A DNA stretch of 16,647 nt from CAZTLI01 sp964614375 (lineage in GTDB: Bacteria > Chloroflexota > Anaerolineae > Aggregatilineales > Phototrophicaceae), in NCBI GenBank assembly GCA_964614375.1, contig CAZTLI010000067.1, positions 1 through 16,647 of the forward strand, read 5' to 3'. Below, piece after piece: positions 7,296 through 16,460 of the stretch (positions are counted from its first letter, which is position 1; each line of letters begins with the position of its first letter). A program made the position numbers and the translations under genes. The notes below the pieces were generated by a model. That model was not told where the DNA came from. It saw only the letters and a program-made list of their open reading frames with translations, and did no database searches.

Positions 7296-9506
7296 ATGAC
7301 TGGACAAATACATCCCAATGCACTTCAATCGTTAATTAATGGCGATCATGGCGCGCCATTTGATTTATTGGGTGCTCATGAAGTGGGTGCAAAGAAGATC
7401 TCGCTACGCATCTTTCGCCCCGATGCTAAAAAAGTGTTTGTGCTAATGGCGTCTGGGAAACAAACGCGACGCAAAGAATTGACTCGTCTTCACGATGCTG
7501 GATTATTTGAAATCACAGTAGCTGGTCAACGCGGTAAGCTGGATTATCAATTTATCGCTCAGTTAGAAGATGGGGGCGAAATCGCGTTTTATAGTCCATA
7601 TCTATTTCCGCCTTTACTGACTGATTATGACCTCTACCTGTTGGGTGAAGGGCGTCATTGGAATAGCTATGACTGTCTAGGCGCACAGTTACGCGAAGTT
7701 GATGGCATAACAGGGGTTAACTTTGCGATTTGGGCACCGAATGCGTATAAAGTCAGTGTGATTGGTGATTTTAATGGCTGGGATACGCGCTTTCATCCGA
7801 TGCGGACTCACGGGCAAAGTGGTGTATGGGAACTATTTATCCCCGGACTGAGTGAAGGGGATAAATACAAGTTTGAAATTCGGTCACGCCAGAACAACTA
7901 TCGTGCCGAAAAAACAGACCCCTATGGCTTTTTTGCAGAAATGCGCCCGCGAACGGCATCCATGGTCACAAATCTGGAAACGTATGAATGGCAGGATGGG
8001 GTGTGGATGGAAGCGCGCAAGAAACGTGATCCGCTAAATTCTCCAATGTCCATTTATGAAGTGCATCTTGGCTCATGGCAGCGCAAGGAAAATGGCTACT
8101 GGCTCACGTACCGCGATTTGGCTGATAAGCTGGTAGCGTATGTCAAAGATATGGGATTCACGCATATTGAAATTATGCCTGTGGCTGAACATCCGCTGGA
8201 TGCCTCGTGGGGGTATCAAGTAACGGGATACTTTGCGCCCTCAAGTCGTTTTGGTTCACCTCAGGATTTTATGTATCTGGTTGACCAGTGTCATCAACAT
8301 GAAATTGGTGTCATTCTCGATTGGGTACCTGCACATTTTCCGAAAGATGGTCATGGGCTGAGTTATTTTGATGGCACACATCTTTATGAACATGCTGACC
8401 CGCGTCAAGGCGAACACCCTGACTGGGGGACGTATATTTTCAATTATGCACGCAACGAGGTGCGTAATTTTTTGATTGCTAATGCCTTATACTGGGCGAA
8501 GAAATATCATATTGATGGGCTGCGTGTCGATGCTGTATCGTCAATGCTGTACCTGGATTTTGGTCGTAAGGATGGCGAGTGGATACCCAACGAGTATGGC
8601 AGTAACGAGAATTTAGCAGCGATTCAGTTTATCCAGGAAGCGAATGCAGTTATTCATGCGGAGTGTCCCGGAGTGATAACCATTGCAGAAGAATCGACAG
8701 CGTGGCCTATGGTTTCGCGTCCGACATATCTGGGTGGTTTGGGATTTACTATGAAGTGGAATATGGGCTGGATGCACGATACCCTCAGTTATATTCAAAC
8801 TGATCCGGTATATCGGCGCTATCATCACCACACAATGACATTTTCTCTGATGTATGCGTTCAGTGAAAACTTTGTATTATCACTTTCGCATGATGAGGTT
8901 GTACATGGAAAAGGCTCGTTGATGAACAAAGTCGCCGGTGATTGGTGGCAGAAGTTTGCGACATTGCGCTTACTGCACGGCTATCAGACCACACATCCCG
9001 GTAAGCAGTTGATTTTTATGGGGCAAGAATTTGGGCAATGGCGCGAATGGAGCGAGGCGCGTAGTCTTGATTGGCACTTGCTTGATTTTCCGACACATGC
9101 TGGTTTGCAAAAATTTGTGCGGGATGTGAATCATTTTTATCTCCAACAAGCGTCGCTGTGGGAACTCGATTTTGACCCGCGCGGGTTTCGGTGGATAGAA
9201 GCGAATGATGTTGAGCAGAGCGTCTTGTCATACTTGCGTTTTGCAGAGGATTCACAAGATTTTCTGGTGATAGTCTGTAATTTCACTCCTGTGCCTCGCC
9301 ACAATTATCGTGTCGGAATTCCCGAACCGGGTTTCTATATCGAAGTGCTCAACAGCGACTCTGCGTTATATGGTGGAAGCAACCTGGGTAATGACGGTGG
9401 CAAGCATAGTGAACCCATTGCCTGGCATCAATGGCAACACAGCTTGAATTTGACACTACCGCCGCTTTCGATAGTGATATTTAAGCGACGCGCTCCATCT
9501 GTTTAG
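7296..9506 (+). CDS. glgB: 1,4-alpha-glucan branching enzyme (GH13)
   Basis: This enzyme cuts alpha-1,4-glucan chains and reattaches them as alpha-1,6 branches during glycogen synthesis. It has 736 residues, the size of the long GlgB form with two N-terminal beta-sandwich modules: N1 at about 12-105 and CBM48 at about 125-230 (NFAIWAPNAYKVSVIGDFNGW). The GH13 barrel contains the nucleophile Asp412 in GLRVDAVSSMLY, the acid/base Glu465 in TIAEES and the transition-state Asp533 in LSHDEVVHGKGS. The C-terminal beta domain ends normally. The ATG has an AGGTG-type ribosome binding site with short spacing. No other glycogen genes are in the window. Its stop codon overlaps that of the convergent response regulator by 4 bp. 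Confidence 0.98.
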   Translation: MTGQIHPNALQSLINGDHGAPFDLLGAHEVGAKKISLRIFRPDAKKVFVLMASGKQTRRKELTRLHDAGLFEITVAGQRGKLDYQFIAQLEDGGEIAFYSPYLFPPLLTDYDLYLLGEGRHWNSYDCLGAQLREVDGITGVNFAIWAPNAYKVSVIGDFNGWDTRFHPMRTHGQSGVWELFIPGLSEGDKYKFEIRSRQNNYRAEKTDPYGFFAEMRPRTASMVTNLETYEWQDGVWMEARKKRDPLNSPMSIYEVHLGSWQRKENGYWLTYRDLADKLVAYVKDMGFTHIEIMPVAEHPLDASWGYQVTGYFAPSSRFGSPQDFMYLVDQCHQHEIGVILDWVPAHFPKDGHGLSYFDGTHLYEHADPRQGEHPDWGTYIFNYARNEVRNFLIANALYWAKKYHIDGLRVDAVSSMLYLDFGRKDGEWIPNEYGSNENLAAIQFIQEANAVIHAECPGVITIAEESTAWPMVSRPTYLGGLGFTMKWNMGWMHDTLSYIQTDPVYRRYHHHTMTFSLMYAFSENFVLSLSHDEVVHGKGSLMNKVAGDWWQKFATLRLLHGYQTTHPGKQLIFMGQEFGQWREWSEARSLDWHLLDFPTHAGLQKFVRDVNHFYLQQASLWELDFDPRGFRWIEANDVEQSVLSYLRFAEDSQDFLVIVCNFTPVPRHNYRVGIPEPGFYIEVLNSDSALYGGSNLGNDGGKHSEPIAWHQWQHSLNLTLPPLSIVIFKRRAPSV

Positions 9507-10204
9507 GGGTCATTGAAGCGATAACCGATACCGGGCACCGTGAGAATCAGGGTAGGGTGACCCGGATCATGTTCAATTTTCTCTCGTAAACGTCGGATAT
9601 GGACATTAACGGTGCGTTCGCTTTCGATGTCTGCGGTATACCCCCATACCGCGTCCAGAATTTGTTTGCGGGTTAAGGCTTGCCCCCTGCTTTGCACAAG
9701 AAATGTCAACAAACGAAATTCGGTTGGTGTTAAGTTGACAGCTTGCCCGCCACGCATAACCTGACCCCCTGTTCGGTCAATGGTTAAGTCCGCTGCATGA
9801 AGGACTTCGTTATCTGTCATGGCGAGTTCGCCATAGGCGCGGCGCAGCAGTGCGCGAATTCGAGACCGCAGTTCTTGCAGACTATATGGTTTGGTCACAT
9901 AGTCATCTGCGCCCATTTCCAAACCGAGCACTTTGTCCAGTTCTTCGCGACGGGCGGTGAGCATCAATATAGGTTGCTTGAGTTTCATCTGGCGCATTTG
10001 CCGACAAAAATCAAATCCCGATCCGTCGGGTAGGCGGATGTCGAGGACAATGAGGTGAGGATTATGCTCACGCGCACAAGTGAGGCCACCCCCGCCAGTC
10101 GATTCCCACAGTACGCTATATCCTTCACGTTCCAGCCCTGTTTGGAGGCTCAGGGCGACATCTTCATCATCTTCAATGATTAGTATGCGTTTTTGCTGGT
10201 TCAC
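9503..10204 (-). CDS. Two-component response regulator, OmpR/PhoB family
   Basis: This 233-residue protein has a receiver domain (about 5-118) with the acidic pair Asp12/Asp13, phospho-acceptor Asp55 (VLDIRLPDG), Thr83 and Lys105 (TKPY). A winged-helix DNA-binding domain follows (about 135-231, with TPTEFRLLTFL, WGYTADIESERTVNVHIRRLREK and VPGIGYRF). It is expected to bind DNA as a dimer after phosphorylation. The partner is almost certainly the divergent histidine kinase beginning 102 bp away. The start is a GTG with no clear ribosome binding site. Its promoter is recognisable at 10267-10295. The targets are unknown; glgB, the divergent kinase or the secreted protein are neighbours only. Confidence 0.97.
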   Translation of the reverse strand: MNQQKRILIIEDDEDVALSLQTGLEREGYSVLWESTGGGGLTCAREHNPHLIVLDIRLPDGSGFDFCRQMRQMKLKQPILMLTARREELDKVLGLEMGADDYVTKPYSLQELRSRIRALLRRAYGELAMTDNEVLHAADLTIDRTGGQVMRGGQAVNLTPTEFRLLTFLVQSRGQALTRKQILDAVWGYTADIESERTVNVHIRRLREKIEHDPGHPTLILTVPGIGYRFNDP

Positions 10205-10239
10205 AGGTTACGATCTCGTAATTGGTTGGCTATTCTGCA

Positions 10240-10257
10240 TGACAGAATTTTATGTCA
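10240..10257. promoter_or_regulatory. Inverted repeat between the regulator and kinase genes (candidate operator)
   Basis: TGACA and TGTCA flank an 8-bp spacer in the divergent promoter region, just downstream of the predicted start of the response-regulator transcript. Autoregulation is common for such pairs. OmpR-type proteins usually bind direct repeats, however, so assignment to this regulator is uncertain. Confidence 0.35.
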
Positions 10258-10266
10258 CACTGTAGC

Positions 10267-10295
10267 ATATTAGTGTCTGTTGAAGTGGTTGTCAA
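10267..10295 (-). promoter_or_regulatory. Sigma70-type promoter of the response regulator
   Basis: On the - strand a perfect -35 TTGACA (10295-10290) and a -10 box TAATAT (10272-10267, 4 of 6) are 17 bp apart. The transcript would start near 10260, about 55 nt before the GTG. The -35 box is only 11 nt from the kinase ATG and abuts the kinase ribosome binding site. Confidence 0.75.
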
Positions 10296-10306
10296 AGGAT
10301 TAACCG

Positions 10307-11983
10307 ATGCGTCGCATAGATTGGCATTCCATTCGCTGGCGTCTGCCGATGACGTATGCCGCAATTGCGTTTGTCGCTGCGCTGTCGTTGGGGGCTGTGC
10401 TGCTTGCTGTCTTGAATGATTATTATGTGAGTCAGGAGCAGGCCTATTTGCGCGAAAACGCATATACCGTTAGTTCGATAGTCGGGGATATGCTGAGACG
10501 TGGTACCAAATTGAATGCGATTTCTGGCGCTGCGCTGCGGAATCTCGGGTTTTTCGCGGACATTCGCATCCAATTACAGGATAGTGACGGTTTGGTAATT
10601 GTGGATTCAGGCACACCTGCGCTTGCGATGATTACCATGCCGACGGAGGTCGCGGTTCGGACGCCCGACGAAGGTACGGCCCACGCGAGTCGGTGGTATG
10701 GTGGATCATTTACGGTTATTCATCCCAATCAGATCGGTGAGAGTTACCCTCCGTTCTCAAATATTGTGTTCGAGTCGGCTGCTGTTATAAATAGCGAGCA
10801 ATCGGCGGCATTTACAGGTATTCCAGTAGGTGAGGATACAGATGCTGGTGTTATGGCGGGCGTTCTGTCTGGAGCAGGTGATATTAACGTTAGCATGGCT
10901 GCGCCTCCGTTTCTGCCGATTGCGCGAGTACCCTTTGGCGGGTTAGTGTTAACTGAGCGCCCAGATTCTTTCACACAAGAACGCCGTTCCGACCAGGTTG
11001 TCATCGTCCATATTTTGGATACAAATGATAATCCGTTGGGGTATGTCCGTGTCTTTGAGGGGCCAGCATACGGGAGCGAAATTCTCGATAGTGTCGCGCG
11101 CTCCTGGGTTGTTGCAAGTGGTGTTGCTGTGATTTTGGCGGCGCTCGCTGGCTGGATTATGAGTCGTGATGTGACTGCCCCTGTCTTATCTTTGACTCGA
11201 ACAACCGCGCGAATGGCTGAGGGTGACTTATCAGTCCGCAGCCATTTAGTGCGTGACGATGAATTTGGCAAATTGAGCGCATCATTCAATGAAATGGCGC
11301 ATCGAGTTGAAAATACTGTACTGGCTTTGCGCCGATTTGTAGCGGATGCGGCGCACGAATTACACACGCCACTCACGGCACTGCGAACCAATATCGAATT
11401 ATCGGTTGAGGCGCACGATTCCGCGACGCTTGAACGCGCGCTCAGGCAGGTAGAACGTTTGGAAGGATTGGCCGATTCGTTGCTGGATTTGTCACGAATT
11501 GAAACCAACATGGATTGTCTGGCTTTTCAACCTGTCGATATCGTGGGTGTGCTGCGACAAAATAGCGAGATTTTTGCATCGCGCGCGGAGCAGAAACACA
11601 TTACCTATACCGAAAATTTGCCACAGGAACCGATTATCCTTCTGGGTAGTGAAATCCATCTTGAACGTATGGTGGAAAATCTGGTTGACAATGCCCTAAA
11701 ATTTACAGCAGAGGGTGGGGCAATACAGTTGCAATTAGAGTCTATTGGATCGGGTGTTTCACTTATAGTTCAAGATACTGGAATTGGCATTCCTGATCAC
11801 GATATTCCGTATCTTTTTGAGCGATTTCATCGTGGCAGCAATACAGCATCTTATCCGGGTAGTGGGTTAGGCCTGGCGATAGTTAAAGCGATCGTTGATA
11901 CTCATCAAGGTCACGTTGATGTAACCAGTGCCAGCGGGAAAACGACGATTTCTATCTGGCTGCCGACGATGGTCATGGATTGA
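10307..11983 (+). CDS. Membrane sensor histidine kinase with a large extracytoplasmic domain
   Basis: This 558-residue kinase has transmembrane helix 1 at about 15-36, an extracytoplasmic sensor region of about 230 residues with no recognised fold, and transmembrane helix 2 at about 267-286. A HAMP linker follows (about 287-338, ending in DDEFGKLSASFNEMA). The HisKA domain has phospho-acceptor His350 (FVADAAHELHTPLTAL). The HATPase domain has an N box (ENLVDNALKF, Asn462), G1 (DTGIGIP, Asp490), an F box (LFERFHRG) and G2 (GSGLGLAIV, about 518). The catalytic core is complete. AAAGGA lies 8 nt before the ATG. The gene is divergent from its presumed partner regulator, which is less usual than co-transcription. 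The signal sensed cannot be read from the sequence. Confidence 0.96.
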   Translation: MRRIDWHSIRWRLPMTYAAIAFVAALSLGAVLLAVLNDYYVSQEQAYLRENAYTVSSIVGDMLRRGTKLNAISGAALRNLGFFADIRIQLQDSDGLVIVDSGTPALAMITMPTEVAVRTPDEGTAHASRWYGGSFTVIHPNQIGESYPPFSNIVFESAAVINSEQSAAFTGIPVGEDTDAGVMAGVLSGAGDINVSMAAPPFLPIARVPFGGLVLTERPDSFTQERRSDQVVIVHILDTNDNPLGYVRVFEGPAYGSEILDSVARSWVVASGVAVILAALAGWIMSRDVTAPVLSLTRTTARMAEGDLSVRSHLVRDDEFGKLSASFNEMAHRVENTVLALRRFVADAAHELHTPLTALRTNIELSVEAHDSATLERALRQVERLEGLADSLLDLSRIETNMDCLAFQPVDIVGVLRQNSEIFASRAEQKHITYTENLPQEPIILLGSEIHLERMVENLVDNALKFTAEGGAIQLQLESIGSGVSLIVQDTGIGIPDHDIPYLFERFHRGSNTASYPGSGLGLAIVKAIVDTHQGHVDVTSASGKTTISIWLPTMVMD

Positions 11984-12070
11984 TGTATTTTGTGTGTTTC
12001 TGAAGTGATAACGTCGATTACAACCCCGCAATCATACCGTCACACCGTTATCGACAGGTGCATAGTGGGC

Positions 12071-12568
12071 TTATGCCGGGTCAAACGGCTCAAAGCGTCC
12101 CCATTGTCGTTTTGAGTAGGCCAGGGGGAGGCTGTCAACTTGTGTACTACCAGCGACAACTTCACCGACAAAGATCGTATGGTCACCGCCATCGTAAGCA
12201 TGTGCAACTTTGCAATCGAGCCAGCCAAGGATATTGGGTAGGATAGGTGAACCTGTGACGCTGGTCATGCAGTTGAGACCCTCAAAACGGTTTTCAATAT
12301 CAGGATACATACCCGCGAAGATTTTTCCGATTTCAACTTGAGATTCACTGAGGATGTTGACCGCAAATACCTTGCTGTTGGTGATGAGCTGATGCGTATA
12401 CAGGCTTTTGTCGAGGCAGATTAGTACAAGGGGTGGACTAAGACTGACACTATTAAACGAACTGACAGTTGTGCCTTTCCAATCTTCGCCATCTATAGTC
12501 GTCGCCACTGTAACGCCACTTACCCATTTTGATAAAATCTCTTTGAATGAATCAGTATCAACAGCCAT
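12071..12568 (-). CDS. Flavin reductase-like FMN-binding domain protein
   Basis: This 165-residue protein fits the Flavin_Reduct (split beta-barrel, FMN-binding) family over its whole length. It starts with FKEILSKWVSGVTVATT, followed by the flavin-contact segment GTTVSSFNSVSLSPPLVLICL and then FAVNILSESQ. The C-terminal part has LGWLDCKVAHAYDGGDHTIFVGEV and a final segment of the form PLAYSKRQWGRF. Such proteins reduce free flavin with NAD(P)H, often for a partner monooxygenase, or use FMN themselves. No monooxygenase is in the window, so the partner is unknown. The start ATG at 12568 gives the usual N-terminus; GGGAGA lies 13 nt upstream. It converges on the histidine kinase with an 87-nt spacer. 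Confidence 0.92.
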   Translation of the reverse strand: MAVDTDSFKEILSKWVSGVTVATTIDGEDWKGTTVSSFNSVSLSPPLVLICLDKSLYTHQLITNSKVFAVNILSESQVEIGKIFAGMYPDIENRFEGLNCMTSVTGSPILPNILGWLDCKVAHAYDGGDHTIFVGEVVAGSTQVDSLPLAYSKRQWGRFEPFDPA

Positions 12569-12698
12569 TTGTTCAGCCTATCTCCCACATGAAATTCGCA
12601 AACTGCCAAAACAGTGAGGTATTGTAACGCATTTGTTTCTTTTGCATAGTTGTGCCCCGCACTATCTTTAGCCCCTGGTCGCCTTAATGAATTTATCA

Positions 12699-12733
12699 AA
12701 TAGTATTAATTTGTATAGCCAATTTGTACTATT
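12699..12733. repeat. Small inverted repeat with an internal direct repeat
   Basis: AATAGTA (12699-12705) is the exact reverse complement of TACTATT (12727-12733). Between and into the arms the octamer AATTTGTA occurs twice (12708-12715 and 12721-12728), 13 bp apart. The sequence is AT-rich, so chance is possible; a protein-binding site is the alternative. Confidence 0.35.
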
Positions 12734-12965
12734 CCTGATGTTTTATTGAACATTTTGCCACTGTACGCCTTAGAAATCTTACTATTTTGTGCAAATTTAA
12801 TGTCCGAATGCTCGATTTGGGTCATTTATGAAGATTGTATAGAAACCAGATTAGCAAGAAATCTATCCGAATGTAACGAAAGATAAACTTTAATGGCGTT
12901 TGTGATTGATTTACGTTTGTAAAGTAAGTAAAAATTAACGTCTTGGTACTTTATAGCTATTTGTG

Positions 12966-12995
12966 TTGACAATAAATTGGAGAAAAATGAAGAAT
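12966..12995 (+). promoter_or_regulatory. Candidate promoter of the secreted-protein gene
   Basis: A perfect TTGACA (12966-12971) is followed after 18 bp by AAGAAT (12990-12995, 4 of 6 to TATAAT). The -10 box lies inside the first of two 14-bp direct repeats. The -10 match is weak and the assignment is tentative. Confidence 0.4.
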
Positions 12996-13022
12996 GTAAA
13001 ATGAAGTGTGAAGAATGTAAAA
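12988..13022 (+). repeat. Two 14-bp direct repeats with a 21-bp period before the secreted-protein gene
   Basis: TGAAGAATGTAAAA occurs at 12988-13001 and again at 13009-13022 without mismatch. The centre-to-centre distance is 21 bp, two helical turns, so a dimeric regulator could bind both on the same face of the DNA. The repeats end 24 bp before the preferred start codon. Confidence 0.6.
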
Positions 13023-13046
13023 GCTCTTAAGCAATCGAGGTGTGCG

Positions 13047-16000
13047 ATGAACACGATGACGACGAAATTCAGCTTATCTCTATCATCACTGACTATTATG
13101 GTCGTTATTATCGTTGCGATATTCAGCAGTAGTGGTATTGCCAGCGGGTCTGAGGGCTTTGTTCCTTTTGATTCAGATCTCGATGGTGCAATCCGCCTTG
13201 TTGTGCATGTAAATCCATCACATCCCCAGTCCTCAGACAGTAATCCCGGCACAGCCGAACTGCCCTTGCGGACAATCGAACGGGGACGGCGTATTGCGGT
13301 TGATGAGAACAAACGCAATATCGGTGTTAAGGTACTGATTTATCCGGGTGTATACCGCGAATCAATGAATCTTTGGGGCGACAATGGACGTACAGACGCG
13401 CCTATCATCTTTGAGGCCGTAGAACCCGGCACAGCGATTATTTCGGGATCTGATATCTGGGGCGATTGGCAGCGGGGAAATAACGGTGTTTATACCCACA
13501 ATTGGCCCTATCGCTGGGGTTATGCCACCGTACCACCAACCTGGAATCTGGACGTTGAGCCGATTGTACGTCGCCATGAAATGATTTTCGTTAATGGTGA
13601 ACCCCTGCGACAAGTCTTATCACAAAGCGACCTTGCAGCGGGACGCTTCTTTGTGAGCGAGGGGCAGCAGCGTGTGTATCTGATTCCGCCGAGTGGTGTG
13701 AATATGTCTACTGCTACAGTAGAGGTAGCTACCCGTTCTCGCATTTTCGTTGTGAATGGACGCAATAACGTTGCCATTCGTGGCCTTGTGATAGAACATG
13801 ACAACGATTCACTTGAATTGGGTACTGGAACACAGATTGCAAACGGTACCAATATTGTCATGGAGAACACGACGTTCAGATATAACAATTGGACGGGTAT
13901 TGGCCTATCCAATCTGACCAATGTGATTCTGCGTAACAATCGTTATGTTTATAATGGCGGCACTGGCCTGAATACCTATCGCATTAACAACATTTTGTCA
14001 GAGGGTGAAGAAGCATCCTATAACAACTGGCGCGGTGTGATGGGTGGTTACACCGGTTGGTCTGTCGCTGGCTCGAAGAATCTACACATTCACGGTGGTA
14101 CGTGGCGTAATTTCACCGCCGTTGGCAATAACACGCGAGGTTTCTGGTTCGATTCGGATGTGATTGATGTGGTCGTCGAGGGTGCGCGTTGGTGCGACAA
14201 TCTCTCTAATGGTTTATTTATTGAGAGTAACCCCGGCCCCGTGACTATTCGTGATAGCGTCATTTGCAATAATCAGAGCTATGGTATTCTGAGCGCCAAC
14301 ACGGAGTATATTACGCTCGACAACAATGTTATATGTGGTAATGGGTCAAGTCAGATCCATATTACCGGCAATGGTAATGGGCGCACACACTGGAACTGGG
14401 TCACTGGCGAAACAGAAATTCTACAAGCTGGTGAACATTGGTCGATGAATAATAACACATTCGTTGGGCTTGACGCCTCACAACGACTGCTTTCAACGAC
14501 GTTGAATCTCGCGCCCTGGAATACGTTCGTGTATTCCTTAAACTCTGATCACAATGTCTGGTTCAATCAGGAAACAGATCGCATTATCAATGGCTATGGT
14601 AATGGCGTGATTACGCTAGATGAATGGCGTTCAACCACACAACGGGATTTAAATTCCGTGACGACTGGCGAAAGCGTTGATTGCACGTCCTTCGTTGAGG
14701 AAACGCCAGTTGAGCCGCCTTCGGAATATCAGTGCGTGGCGCTTGAAGCCGGTTCGGGTTTGCGCGGGGATTACTATGGCGATGCCAGCTTTAGCAGCCT
14801 TCTTGTGTCGCGCGTGGATCAGCGGATTGACTTCAACTGGGATGGTGGCTCACCGGCCCCTGAGGTTGGTACTGATGGTTTCTTTGTGCGCTGGACGGGA
14901 TGGATTGTGCCGACATGCACGCAGCAATATACCTTCAGTACATCCTCTGATGATGGCGTGCGGCTGTGGATTAACGACCAGTTGGTGATTGATGACTGGA
15001 GTAATCACAGTGCTACGCTGAATACAGNNNNNNNNNNATCCTATTCGCGTCGAGTATTATGAGGCGATAGGCGCTGCGGAAATGCGCTTGATGTGGTCGG
15101 GACCCGCCTTTAGCGAACAGATTGTTCCCCATACACAACTGTACCCGGCTGATGAAATTGTAATGGAGCCAACAGCGACATTCACACCTGAACAACCGTC
15201 AATTGAACCGACACCGACGAACACACCGATTCCGCCGACACCGACCTATACAGCGGAACCGCCGACGGTTACGCCTGTGCCAGCGACGAATACACCCGTG
15301 CCACAGAATCCAGCACCGCCAGCACCTCCGGCTGCGCCTGCAAATCCGGCACCGAATTATGATCCTGCTCAGATTCGTCTGACAGGTATGTGCCCACGCG
15401 GTCAGTTCCAGGTCTATAACGGCAATGCGATGGGGCTAAACTTCACCTATAGCGTAAGTGGTGGCGCAAATGGCAATGGCAGCGTACCGGCGAATGGGGC
15501 AGTGGCCTTTAATACTGGCGCACCCAATGCCGATGTCTATCTGTATGTGAATGGTGTGCATGTGACCAGCGCACCAACAATCGGCAATTGCCCACCGGTC
15601 GCTGTAGACGATACCGCTAACACAAACGCGAATACACCCGTTATTATCCCGGTGTTGGGCAATGACAGCGATCCTGACGGCAATCCGTTGACGATTGTGT
15701 CATCTACACCGCCTTCGAGTGGTAATGTGAATGTCAATGGTGATGGAACGGTTACTTACACGCCAGCGAACGGATTTACAGGGAACATTAGCTTTGTCTA
15801 CACGATCTCGGACAATGCGAATCCTGTAGGTATTCAGACCGCAACCGTGCGTGTGACTGTAAATGCCGTTAACCCACCGAGCGGCGGCAATAATGGCAGT
15901 GGTGGCGGTAGTGGTGGCGGCAATGGCGGTGGCAACCCTGCGCCGCAGCCGACGGTATGCAATCCTAATCCATCGCGCGATTTGAGCCACGAGCAGACCT

Positions 16001-16437
16001 ATCTGGTTTGGCCTTACCATCAGGCACAAATCGTGAATCGCTCCAATGTGTGTTCGTATCAAGTAGGTCTAGCCTCCTACGAGAAATATGATGAGGTGGT
16101 TGATAATCAAGTGCCGCATGACTGGACGACAGTGACAATTGGGCCAGGCCAGACTCTGACACTACAGGTTGACCTCCCGGATTGTGCCGCACAAATCGAC
16201 CTGTTCTATGGCGCGTTCATCCCCGATTTGTCGGTGGATCGCTATCAGGAACGCTTGCTAGACTGGAAGCATGTGGGCGAGACCAACTACTGTGGTCAAG
16301 CGGCTGCACAGGAAGTTCAACCACCCGCTGATGGTGGTGAACAGCCCCAGGACCCTCCCGTTGGTGACGGACAGGGTGGTGAGCAGCCACAAGATCCACC
16401 TGCTGAAACAACAGAAGAACCGCCTGCTGGTGGTTAA
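13047..16437 (+). CDS. Large secreted multidomain protein: beta-helix, PA14, Pro/Thr linker, cadherin-like domain (interrupted by N gap)
   Basis: A signal peptide (about residues 1-33, MNTMTTKFSLSLSS then a long hydrophobic run ending ASG) leads into a right-handed parallel beta-helix, to about residue 520. This has many NNxxxxG/NN turns, such as NVILRNNRYVYNGGTGL and YITLDNNVICGNG. A PA14 domain starts near residue 570 (GLRGDYYGD, WTGWI, SSDDGVRLWI) and resumes after the gap with PIRVEYYEAIG and MRLMWSGP. A Pro/Thr linker (15166-15354), an unassigned domain, a cadherin-like/Big domain (15595-15867, VAVDDTANTNANTPVIIPVLGNDSD in part), a Gly linker and a Cys-containing region with a Pro-rich tail follow. 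About 1126 codons are visible. The ATG at 13047 with GAGG 6 nt upstream is preferred over a GTG at 13008. PA14 and beta-helix domains suggest glycan binding or processing; no catalytic site was identified. Frames before and after the 10 N differ only because the gap length is wrong. Confidence 0.9.
15028..15037. other. Assembly gap, 10 N, inside the PA14 domain
   Basis: The protein reads as PA14 up to NHSATLNT before the gap and from PIRVEYYE after it. To keep the frame the missing length must be a multiple of three, so 10 is not the true size. Comparison with the usual PA14 pattern suggests about 8-12 missing residues. Confidence 0.9.
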
Positions 16438-16460
16438 GGTGGCTGAACGCTAGAAGATGC

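Larger units (their letters stand above)
12569..13046. other. AT-rich intergenic region between divergent genes
   Basis: No convincing gene is seen in these 478 bp. The region is clearly richer in A and T than its surroundings. It holds a 7-bp inverted repeat (12699-12733), a short palindrome TTTAC-gttt-GTAAA (12910-12923), a TTGACA box (12966-12971), and two 14-bp direct repeats close to the next start codon. It presumably contains the promoters of the flavin reductase gene (left) and the secreted-protein gene (right). Confidence 0.7.

Noticed and set aside
10744..11511. 255-codon open frame on the - strand inside the histidine kinase gene
   Set aside because: It lies wholly antisense to a kinase with complete motifs. 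Its product is low-complexity Ser/Arg/Thr-rich, typical of a shadow frame.
12007..12052. GATAACG...CGTTATC inverted repeat between the kinase and the flavin reductase gene, considered as a bidirectional terminator
   Set aside because: The arms are only 7 bp, the loop is over 30 nt, and no T run follows on either strand.
16428..16440. GTGGTTAAGGTGG near the right end repeats the first 13 bases of the window
   Set aside because: The match is short, lies at the stop of one gene and inside another, and has no further similarity on either side; chance is the simplest reading.
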